Source of the DNA: Melieria omissa | Lineage: Eukaryota > Arthropoda > Insecta > Diptera > Ulidiidae | DNA: 64,000 nt | NCBI GenBank assembly: GCA_963971225.1 | Contig: OZ020268.1 | Span: forward strand, 127,224,787 to 127,288,786 | Direction: 5' to 3' | Shown here: positions 26,301 to 38,300 of the stretch, piece by piece | How the letters are laid out: each line of letters starts with the position of its first letter | Position numbering within the stretch: the stretch's first letter is position 1 | Translations under genes and position numbers: made by a program | Notes under the pieces: model-generated | Databases searched by the model: none | What the model was told of the DNA's origin: nothing | Seen by the model: the letters and a program-made list of their open reading frames with translations, nothing else

Positions 26301-29300
26301 TAGTAACGGAGGCGCTGCGTAGTGATGCCCTAAATCAGGCGAACTAAGTGTCAACATAGTATCAGCGTATCACAATCTCGCCCATAAACGGCCAAAAGCC
26401 CAAAGCGAAGAGGTCGCGCAGTTTTGAAATAAACTCCTACCATAGCAACATGGCTGGAATGGGACAGATTTCAAATAAGCAACAATCAAAATGCACCTAA
26501 AAACATATTTTCGGTGGATGTAGCGTTTTGTGCACAAATTCCATCCACGGCACTGGCCATTCCTGTTTAATTTGACTTTAGTCCTCGATGCCAAGCCAGG
26601 GCACGAGTTTGCGCTTACACCTCTCCGCTGAGCTCTGTGTGCGAGTTTTGCGGCGTGCTCACCTCTTACGCTCCTGCGCGTATTCTCGCTCCTGAGCATA
26701 GTAGAGCAACGCAAATCAGTTCTCCGCGTCGGCTGCGGACATATAACCAAGCTTTAGTCGTTATCAGACAAGCGAGTTCATCAGTCGTTGCGTTCCTTTG
26801 CCGTGGTGTAAAAAGTAATCTAGTTGATACACCAAATCAAACCAATCTAAAACCAACCAAGCCAATTCAAATCAATTCAATTCAAGCCGACTCTAGTCAA
26901 GGCAAGCTAAATCGAAAGCAAAATCGAATCAAATCCGAAACGCGTTCAAGTGCAATCACTTCTCGTAGAGCTTTACTCGCAGTAGAAAATTTTAAGAGCT
27001 TCTTAAGTAGTTGTGAATTAATTTTGCTACGACTGAACGACTGCGATTGGCACAGCAATCAAACATCTCACCACCCAAATCAATAACCAACCAAACAACC
27101 GACAAAACGAATCAATCGGCAGACCAAGCGCATTTCTTACATATTCCAAGCCACCCCCGCATTCAAATCACCGAACTTCCTTTAACTCAAACCAATTGAG
27201 AGCAAAAGTGAAGCTTCTTTTGAACACCCGTTTTGTAGTTCAGCGTGAAGTCGCCAAATCGAAAACGCATTGCAATTTCAATTAGCAGCCGGAATCGGAT
27301 CGAAACGCACTCAAACGAAACGAATTGGAAATCAAATTGATTAATTTAAGCAGCGGAAGCAGTGAAGAACTTGTGATTCCATCGCATTCAAGCCCCCATC
27401 GTGCCATCAGTACAGCAAACCGCAACCGCCATCTCAAACGACCAACCGGGTAGTGCTTCGCCGACGCTAAGCGCAAGCCGTTGGAACATCTCGAAAGCTC
27501 AGAACTACAATCGCCAACTGTCCACATACACCCGCGTCTGGTACATTGGGTACTGCGGCGTCCTATTTTCATTCCAGTGAGTTCCAGCAAGCCAACAAAA
27601 TTTCACACTTTGGAGTAAATCTGTTTTACGTTAAGCAACCAGCGGAAATTTTTCAGCCGCCGACGCAGGCGCTCAAAGCAATAAGTCCGCCAGTACAAGC
27701 GCCTCCTGTCACAATACCAGCTAAGAAATTAGTAGTAAGTTAAAAAACTCTCTATCCTAATTGTCAGTTCAGAGTACATTCTTCGACTTGTGCATATTTT
27801 AATTTGAATCTGTGGGTGTCCACACTATGGAGAACGTCATGGCTTGCGTCAGCGCTTTATCCTTAAAGGACACAATTCTCACCATCGTCTTCGTCGCTAT
27901 TATCTAAGGAGCGTTCGCCGCGTTGCGTGCCGCGCACAGTCAGGTTGCCATGCGTCGTGTATTATAAAGATTAAATCCATTTCCTGCCTTAATCACTCTA
28001 TTCAATGGCTTTTTCTGTTTTGTATCGCCTTCGCTTTCGCCTCAGTTCTGCTCCTGGGCTGCTTCGCAGTGGCCTACGCACTTTGGCATTAGGCTCATAA
28101 CAAGGAAGCGTCGTGTGGGTGTGCAAGTGTGTGAAGAAATGATCAGTGTGCCCAAAATAGTGTAATCAGCAACAGTTTTTTAGAAGTAGTTTTTTCTTTG
28201 AATAACAAATCGATTTTAACGCACTATAAGGATTAAAATTTTCCTATTGACAACTCTCAGTTTTTAATGCAGAAAATGAAAGGTCTTATCAACTTTGAGC
28301 ATTGTTCAAATGCTTTGCAGTCATGATTGCATGGACTCAGATTTTAGTTCACTGATGCAGCTTGGTTCCAAGAATGACCCAATTGGTTTTTAGTGCTGCG
28401 TTTTTTCTCTTTTGCTTTTTAAAAGTATACCAAGATGAGTTGGGGAAATGAGTTCAATCAAGTAGCAAGTAGCCGGTGCGCTGCACATGTCGTTACAGCT
28501 TTTGTTGTAATGATTTTTGTAACTTTATTTGTACGCCACTTATAGGCCAACTGTGCGCTGAAGCGACTATTGAGAAGAACAGCCGCGGAAACAAGAGGAA
28601 TGGCGAAAGGAAAACGAGTAATCTCGTTCATTTTAATTGCTATATTTTTGGGTTTTTGCTAGGGAACCGTAAGAAATTAAATGTATGACGCCTGTCGCAC
28701 CCTGATGGCCATTGCCGCTTCCACTAAACAGTTTTAATGCCTACAACCAAACACACCAAGTGTGGCATGTGTAAGTGTGTATGTATGCGTACGGGGTATG
28801 CGTGCTCTTGCATCATTCACAGTGTTGGGGTCGGCAAATGGTTCTGATTTGATTAATGAAAGCTCTAATTAAGCGAAATCATCATCACTTTCGGAGAGAA
28901 CCGAACACAGCACAACAACAAAAACCACATCAGAGACCTTACAATTAAGGGCCGTTCGGCCTATGTTCGGACAGAAGAAACACAAGCGACGGCAAGTTTG
29001 CCAGCACCTTCACTGTAATTTTTCCGCTTTGCACCGGCAAATACATTTGCTCCGCATCGAACCAGCACCGTGACCGACCGTTTGCCGAATCTTAATCTGA
29101 ATTTACGTTTACACTTTTGAACAATTTTATTGACAGTGCTTGATCTCATCACATACATACCTATGCATTTATCCTATACATATTTATGTGCACATGAATG
29201 TACATACCTACACTCCTTTTGAGACTCTTGAACTCACACGAACACTTTAGTGAAAACATATGTACATATGTATGTATATCGTTTAAACATTCAGATTTGT

Positions 29301-32300
29301 CCAAATTAAAATGTTTGCTTAATTTACTGAAACATTCCTTTATACAATCTACATATTGGCCCTTTAACAATGTGCAATACAAATAGGTGTTCAGCTCAAC
29401 CGATTCCAATTGCCAGCTAACCTGGCATGTGTGATAACGGGTTCTCAGAGACATGATACGACTCATTTCCCCAGCACAAACTGGAATCAGTTGCCCAGCT
29501 CGGCTGATGCAGCTACGAAACTTGGCAGCTAGACGTCTGTTGCTCTGTACAGAGCTCCGAGCATCCGCATCCGCATCCCCATCCGAGCGAACGAACAAGT
29601 CGCACATACTCACCGAAGGCCCATTCCAAACAAACATATACATATAAACGTACATATGTATACATACATAGATATGCATGTATCTGTATGTAACGATAAC
29701 AAAACTGCCGAGAGCATCATCGTCGGCTATAGCGGTGGCAAGGGCAACGGCAACGGCAACAGCAACAGCAACAGCAACAGCAACAACAACGGCAGTGACA
29801 ACGACAATTTCATAAGTTAAATGTATGCGCATAAATTAATAATTAATTACACAGAATTACATTTTGGGCTTGTTATATAATATTCATTATTGTTATGCAT
29901 AAATAACGTGTAGTATGCAACTTTAAGTGTGCGCCGGTGTTGGTGTCGGTGTTAGCGTTGGCGTTGGCGTTGCTACTCGTATCTGCATGTTTGCGCGCTG
30001 CATTGTCAAAACGTTGAGAATGTGGCAGAATGGACGGCTGAGGCTCGTCAACGTGATCCTCTTCTCAACATTGTACGTGTATGTGTTTGTTCTTCTCTAA
30101 GAAATGTACTGGGACTGTCACCGCGCTGCTAGTTCCCAATCCAGTGTTGCACCCAGGGGGGGGGGGGGGTTGGGGGTGCAAACCCCCTAACACACACAAA
30201 AATGGCTGATACAAAATATGGTTTCAAATGGTATTCGGCTCTAAATTTGTACGCAAAACCCCCCAAAATAAAATCCTGTTTGCGCCACTGTCCCCCTCCT
30301 TTAACCTTCAGCGGTATTTGAATTTTGAATTTCAATGCTTCGAATTGGCTCAAAATTTTCGTAAATATGACACAAAGAAATAAACGGTGGTAAATATTTG
30401 TCATCGTTTTGTAGGAAATTAAATCCGAAACTGTGTTGGATTCATCCGGGTGCGAGTCAGTAGGAACTGTTATGATTAAATACATATAATACATAATGTT
30501 ATGTTTGCTTCTCTTAATTGTTCTTCTGTCTTTTTCAATTTTCACAGATGGTAACGCGAACGAAGAAAATTTTTGTGGGTGGGCTGTCAGCGCCCACAAC
30601 ACTGGAAGATGTCAAAAGCTACTTTGAACAGTTTGGGCCGGTAAGTATTACTTCCGTTCTGCGTATGTGTATGGATACGTATACAAATGCAAATTACACT
30701 ACCACAATAGGGCAGAATCAGTTTAATTGGGAGAAATTTGACTATTTCCATGATATCCGCTGGTCACTGAATACACAGCCTTGTGAGTTAGTCAGTAGGA
30801 AGATATATCAAAACAAACACACAACAAAAATGTGCTTAGCTTCGGGGAATTTTGTTATTTAGTACAACAATAGTAAGTAGATGGCTTCAGACTACAATTA
30901 GTCTTGTATCCAGCCGATAGAATGCGCTGCTCGCGTAAAACTGTGCACTTGTCGAGTTAAAATCGCATTTAGTTTTGTGCACAGGGACTGCAAAAATATT
31001 CCAATTCAGAGAGCAATATCGTGGCAGCATTTCAAATTTGATGTTGTTGTGTGTCTTGCAACCACTGTGGGATTGGGTGACTGCGGGAATGCTAGGTAAG
31101 TGGTATTTGTTCTGGAATCTCGTAGCCAGACAGCAGCAAACGAAGTCATAGTTCTGGTAACTAAATAAGAATGAGTGGGAGCATACGACCACCATAACAT
31201 ACAATGCTCTGAGCTATTCGCAGAACATTTGTTTGATCAATACACACAGGAAATGCTAACGAGTCAAATGCAAGTGAGACGGTTTTCGGCGGCCTTTGCT
31301 GATTTATTTGAAAAGCAAAAATAAAAACATCTGATTGCAATGCATGCATTTCAAAGTTGCGCTTATTACATGGATTCCGAAATGCTTTTTTGTTACTCTT
31401 ATCTTCAGCAGAGCATTCGTACAACAACGGACGGATAATATACTTTCTAATTAAATGCAGTCTTCAGTAAACAAGTTAGCCAGCATTTTTGGTGGAAATG
31501 AGATCAAAAGTGCCAACACTATATCACTATTTGACATTACTATAACAATGCAAATGTTGTTGTTACACTTGTGATGTCCTATTACATTAAACGCATCTCA
31601 AATCGATTTTTTAATCATTTCACAAAACAATTTGCAAGCTCCATGTAACGGTATCAATTGCCTACTTTTCTGGCCATGACAACCCGTAACCAGATTCCGG
31701 TTTACTTCAATACTCTTTATTTTTTCACGATAATATTAAACACAATCAAGGGAATTGATTTAGTCTCTGGATCTTTGAAAGTAAGACGCACATAGCAGAT
31801 TAAATAGAGTGGTAAATGTAAGGAACTTGTGCGTCATTTCTTTTATTTTTGCCGTTCCTTTTGGCTGATTAAGACAGTATTGATTTCGGTTAACAAAAGC
31901 GGCGAGGTGCGTTGAATGATGAATAAGAATAGAGATTTTTACATTCACATTTTCTAATACCATGGCTCGACTTTGACCGTAGTCATGAGCAGTGGCGGAT
32001 TCTAGGGGGGAGGGGGGTTTGAAACCCCCACCCGGATCGACTTTAAAACTACATACAAACTAAAAGACATTTTATAAATATTAAATAATAACTTTTTGAA
32101 ACCCCCCGAAATATTTTCCTGAATCCGCCTCTGGTCATGAGTAGTGTTAAGTGCACTACAGATACATGGGTATATACTATATAACTTAGTAGACTTTGTG
32201 TAAGTATTATTGCCTACATTTTCTTTCATCTTGTTTGATTCCTCGAAGGACAAAGTAAATGTAGGAGAACTCTGAAATATTAGCCAAACGTTTTTTTTTT

Positions 32301-35300
32301 GTGATTGTTCCAAAGTGGTCGTGTGAAACTCAATGGGGTAGAGCTCGAGGTGGAGCCGTTCGGCTCATTAGTTAATAATTCATGGAGGCTAACGAGAAGT
32401 AGCGATGAACTCAACTCAGTGCGCATTAAATGGAAAAGGCTCACTTATGTTCAGAATGCCACAAGGATATTGGAATAGAAAGCAATAACTTTTTGAAGCC
32501 ACTACGGTCAATGGTTGCTACTTCACTATGCTGCGTTTTCTTCATTAGGCTTTCAACAAGAGAATTCGTAAATGGTTAATTGGAAAATCCGGGTTTATGT
32601 CAGGGTGAAAAATGAAAGTTATTCTCCAAGCTTCGAAATGTGAGTTGTGTTTGGTGATCAATCTCTCTGCCCGACAACACTCATAGCTAAAATAAGTCTC
32701 TAATCCGATTTCTCCTTTCCCCTTTTTGTTTTCTTCTCGTTTCACATATAGTGTTTCACTTTGGTATATTCCTGCTTGCAATAAGCAAACCACAAGCCAT
32801 TGCTCTGTGAAGTAATTACGTCGCCGAGCAAAGTAACAACATTCGCAACAGCTGCACCGTCACGATACGCCATACAGATCCAACAGTGAAAATCAATAAG
32901 AAAAATGTCAAGCCGTGTTGAATTTCCAGTAGAAATACATACAGAGTATGTATGGCACATATGTAGATATGCCCAAACATACATATTTATATTTGCAAAG
33001 CAGGCACACCCCCTACTGCGAGCTACCTTGCAGGACGCCGTTTGCCGATTTTGCTTCACGAACTTTAATACTATGGGATTTTCAAGGCGAAATTTATATT
33101 GAATCTCGGGGCGCCAAAGATTATTTTGCATGTAGCCGCTGTGTGAATCCGCGCCAGCCATGGCCTCATCTTTGCTCGATTGCTCCCATTCACCGCCGTC
33201 TTCGCTCACTGACTTAGTCGGTGTGCATTGAAATGGAAATAACGGCATTGGCCGCTTGGCTAAAATATCTCAACCGCCCCCTTCCAGCACTTGGTCCCAA
33301 TCATCGCTGGGTTCGTGGAGGTACTTCGCTTGTGCTTTCAACTGGCAACTTCTTGCGGGACAGCAGCTGCTCAAAGGAAGAACACTTTGATTGTTTTGTG
33401 CATAGGTTCAGCACACAATGAGAAATGTTTTACTCATCTGTAGATTCAGTTGTTGTACGTTTTTGTATTGTTTTTCTACTTGTTGTAACTTAACTTTGAA
33501 AAGTTGTCTTTCCTTCCGGTCAACTCGGGCTCTTAACCAACATTTAAATACTTTTGGATTACTGACATTAACTAAACTAACGCACAAAATGCAAGAGCAC
33601 ATTTTTGTTTAATCAATCTAACAGATCTATCCTCACAGAGAAGGGGCGCTTGGAAAGAAATCAGAAGAATAGTTGTATAATTCGCCGATTTCGGTAATTC
33701 GCCGGACATTGCATTTGATCGATATGAATTTGCATGAATTGTTAAAGATTTAATGGCTATTTTCAAAGTTTTTCGCTCTGTGTGGCAAAATGCTTCTTTC
33801 TTTGATATTTCAAAACTTTATTCGCGCAGCTGTGGGACGTTGCATAGCAGCCAAATCAAGCTAAGCGGTAGGCAGAACGCTGACACCCCGCGTGCAAGGC
33901 GTTCAGCGAATTTTCTTCAAAAATCCTTCCTTTATCCACCCTCCATGTAACCGGCCCTTTGCTCCAAGCAATGACTTCGCCGCTTCGTACGATGAGCTCC
34001 ATCGCGCACGGCTTGCAATAATTAAATCATAAAAATTGTTTTTTAATGAAATTAGTTTTGCTGGATACTCTTAGATACTTTAGGGTACTCACAAGTGCTT
34101 GTGATAGTCGCAGCGCCACTCACAATCAGATACACAGCTATCCACGGCGCGTCGCGTGCTGCCTTGTAATTAATTCGTGCGTAAATCGTAAGGCACACGG
34201 CCGAGCGGGGGCGTGGTGGCGTTAGTTGTGATGAATGGCTGGTTGGTGTGGAGCTCGAGGAGCAGTGAGAAAGTGACGAAGAGTGTGGTCTCGTGTTCAA
34301 AAGAGTGGCAGCATTACGTCGTTGCCAGGGTAAACCCATGTACTTTGTGGGATGAGTGCAGGGTGTGCGGGCAAAGATTTTAAATTTCATATGCGGTAGA
34401 CAGCATACAGACGCACCAAAAGCAACCAAGGGTTCAAGTGCTCGCCGTTGATTTGTGATATCACGCGCACGCAGCTCCCGTTTGCCTTCTACCCAGATAA
34501 AGCAGCAACGCTCGCGGTTGATTAATTAACAAAAACCTGCGCCCGTGTTGCTGAAATTGCGTAAGAGCGTCTGTTGCGAATTATTTAAGTATTGCTGAGG
34601 GTTTCTCATCAATGTGAGTTGCGTGGCTACTATGAAATATCTCTTCAAGACCTGCTCTAATGAGACACACCTGAACCTCCGAAAACGCCAAAGCTTCGAA
34701 CGAATAAAGTTACATCCAACGGCGCAATCAGGCCCAACAACTGGCGCCAGCTCAGGCAGAAGTTGATAAACTGGGACCAAAATTGAATAATGTTTCTTAA
34801 TCTTAGAGTTGCATGCAGCTAACGTTTGTTACTGTCATTTAATTGCTTTTCGCAAATTATGCGACAGCAACATTCAAACAAATGTGCCCGTGTGGCTCTC
34901 CGCTCTCCGCCGCTAGTACGAGTAGCCAAGGAGTAACGAGCTTAGGACGCATTAAACGCTGTCGGTGATTACTTAGGCACTGTTGCCACTTGAAACATTT
35001 TTTTCCGACCAAACTACCGACCAAATCCGACCTCAACCGACCAAATTAAAACTTTGCGTTATCTTTGAAGTTATTTTTAAATTAGAATTTTATTTATTTT
35101 AAAAACATTTTGTGTACTAATGAAAAGATATTCACATCACAAAACGGACCGAAATTCGTTTAAGCAAACCAGCGGACTAAATTAAAAAAATCTGACCAAT
35201 TTTGATCCGAAAAGACCAAAAGCGGCAACTATGTACTTAGGTCTATACCACAAGCATTCATACACCAGAGGCCAGGCCTCAAATGTTGACGGGGTCTTAT

Positions 35301-38300
35301 CCTCTTATCCATTGTCGACCGACATACAATGACAACAACGACAATATTGTTTGCAATCGAAAGTGGAGGAGAACTGGAGGAAAATCGACTTTGCCATTGC
35401 GTATTCGAATTTATTTTATTCTTGGGTATAATTTCTATACTGCTTGCAGGGCCGATCTAAGGTCGACAACAGCTTCATCTAATATTGCAAAATTGTCCAT
35501 TTTGTAATATTTGGAAGCGTTAAAAAACTCTGGCACGCAAATATACCATTTATATGTATGTACATACATACGTACATTTGTATAAGCGGAGAAGGTCAAA
35601 AGGTCTTGCAGTTTCTGGCGCAGGTTAAACAAATTTCATCGTCTCATCTTGCCTGTCGTTCGCCGGCTGGTTGGTCCTTAGTAGCTTTCTTTCCTCAACA
35701 ACAATTAAAGCGACTGCTTACGCTGTCAGTTGGCAGTCACGTACGCTACGCTGTGCTGCGACGGGTCATTAGCAATTGTATGCACGACGTAATTAGAGCA
35801 AATCTCACTGCTATTTTGTAGCAGTTAAAACACACTTACCGCACGCATTAAGTCACTGTCGCGCAACGCACGAACACGGCGCCAACGTGCAGCGCGCAAC
35901 ACGACAAAAATTAATTTGATTTATGTCCTGCTGTCGGTGCAGAAGCCGCTAGTTCGCCGGTGACGTCGCCATTTGCCACATCCATAAACAGCTTGCGTCT
36001 TGAATGGCAGAACGTGTGAAACATGCAGCACGCAACGAAAATGACAGATTTTCAATAAAACCGTGTATCTCACACGCATAAACTGCGGCCAACTATCCGC
36101 GGACGTGTGCGCGTATTTCTGTGCTCCATTTGCAAGCATCCAAAAGCCAAATGTCGGCACGAAAGTGGCCTCGCTTAAAATTGTTCGCAACAAACTTCAT
36201 AGAACATTGCCTAAAAATTCAAAATACAAATTGGGAAACGCAACGACAACAGCTCCACATTTGCATACATATGTACATATAGATACGAGGAGCGTTCAGT
36301 ACCTAACGAAGGAACGATCGAAGCGAACATAAGGCACGCCCATTAGGCTTAATTTGCGTTTTGAAAAGGCGGTTCAAATTAATGAGTTAGTGCACACGTA
36401 TCATAATTAATTTTTCTCGCATTTCCCCTCAGATCCGTTCTGACGCTGCGTCTAGCACGGCTTTCAGTGGTGCGGTGCTAGACGTGTGCGACATGCTGAT
36501 TGCTGCGAATCCAGCGTACGAGTACGAAGAAGACTGTGCAGGACTGTGAAGTAGGCGCCATGTTGCCAACGCCTGTGAGACATCGACGGGCGGCAATATT
36601 GTATTCTTTTGTACCTACATGTACATCTGTATGTGTGTACAACAGTAGCGCACACAAGACTTTATTTGGAGAGGGCGGTTTTACGTAATTTTTGAGCTCA
36701 ATATCATTTGAAATCAAAGTTTTTTGGGGATGTTTTGAACTCCCAAAACCCCCAGTGCGCGGCACTCGTGTACAATATAAATGGTAATAATTATACTTGA
36801 ATGATAGCGTGATTTAAAGTGCCAATTGAGTTATATTCGGAACGCGTTATGTCTTCCAACAAATCCTGACGATCCTGCCAGAGCAAGGTGTCCAATTCGT
36901 ATAAATAAGTATGGGCGCAGACCAGGGTTCGGACCTGGCAAATTTAAAATCGTAGTGACAGATGTCAAAAAGCGTAGTGAAACCAAAATTTCCGTAGTGA
37001 ATTTTTGAATTTAAACAGATCCAATTATATTGACATAAGAAAACATAAGCGGGTGAAAAAGACTCACAACAATTTACGTATTTCGGCAACCGGGATTATA
37101 AAATGGGTACATTTTGCCTCGGAAAAAGTCGTAGTAGATTGGGTCTCAAGCTTTTGTGTAAACCTTAGCAGATTCACTACGATCGTAGCAAAGTCCGCTC
37201 CCTGGTGCAGACCTAGGACCGACTCTCTCTCTCACTCTCTCTAAGATCTCTCCCCTCCGATTCTAGTTGACGACTTTTGGGCACTCGAACCCCTACTGCA
37301 CACAGGCTCTGCCACCTCAAACGATAACAGAAAAGCCGAAGCCATTGGAAATGCAGCAAGAATATTTCACTAAAAAAATTAAGGAGTGTAGACAAAAGCA
37401 GTGCCGAGGCGATCAAAGGTCAAGAGGATTAGAGGCAAGAGTTGCAGTGCACTTTGCTTCTCTAACTACGCCAGCCCAAGCATTGCTGTCTATATTGCAA
37501 GATTTGAAGAGATTTGCTTAATGCGGGACTTGCGGTCGACTTAAAACGTAAGCGAGATAGCGACAGCTACTTAGTGTTTGAAAAAGTTGCGGGCATTTAC
37601 AGATACATTATGTGTACATAAATCTGTATGCTACGCACGCATTGGCGCATTTTCAGGTTTGTTTCATATGTCGTCCTTCATTGCCTTCTTAGACCTGCAG
37701 CGAGAAAGCCATTAAATAGCTGACATGAATGGTTCAGTCAACTTTTCTCGCCTCTGCTACATAAGCGTTTTTTTTTAAGCATTTGCGGAAAGAGCAGCAC
37801 TTGAAGTACGCTGCTTTTGCTGCGACGGCAACATCGAGCAACACCGATACCGACGGCAAGTCGTCAAGTGTGCCGCTGTGCATTCAATCCCTCACTTCAA
37901 TTTATATTCTTGCATACCCACAAGTGGCCATGCATTTACCAACGCTCTTTAATAGCCGCATCTTAATCCCGGCTGCCATGCATGGATGCCGAAAAAATTG
38001 TTGAAAAAATTGCAAAGAAACCTGGCAAAAATGAAAAAATTGTTTGGCAAGTAACGGTGGTGAACGTGAGGCGGGGGATTAGTTAGTCAATAGTGACATT
38101 TGAGAATAAGCGCTTTCGGCAAGCAGTGCGATGTCGGGCAGGATGCAATAGGCGAGCCGACTGCTGGGAGAGTGCTTTCAATGGACCCGAACGATTCAAA
38201 TTGCATGAATTGTGCCGTCGTTCACACCAGTGAGCGCAGTGCACGCAGTTCCGCACGGCAGACTGCGAGGCATTGTGGCGTAAGGTGAACGCAAAGAACA

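Larger units (their letters stand above)
22246..30547 (+). other. Rbp6 intron 5 (contains the inferred internal promoter)
   Basis: An 8.3-kb intron between the RRM1 and RRM2 exon groups. Distinct parts are a stop-poor stretch at 25394-26251, the ATG-free leader at 26591-27826, hexanucleotide repeats at 29742-29805 and 29936-29974, and a hAT-type copy at 30142-30290. 22478-22525 is a short degenerate fragment of the same repeat family. Confidence 0.8.

Noticed and set aside
29161..29832. 223-codon minus-strand open frame
   Set aside because: It is created by the GTTGCC/GTTGCT repeat (Val-Ala run) and ACATAC microsatellite (Tyr/Met/His run). No domain is visible.
32742..33248. 168-codon minus-strand open frame
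   Set aside because: Codon use is intron-like, a plus-strand frame overlaps it and no domain is recognisable.
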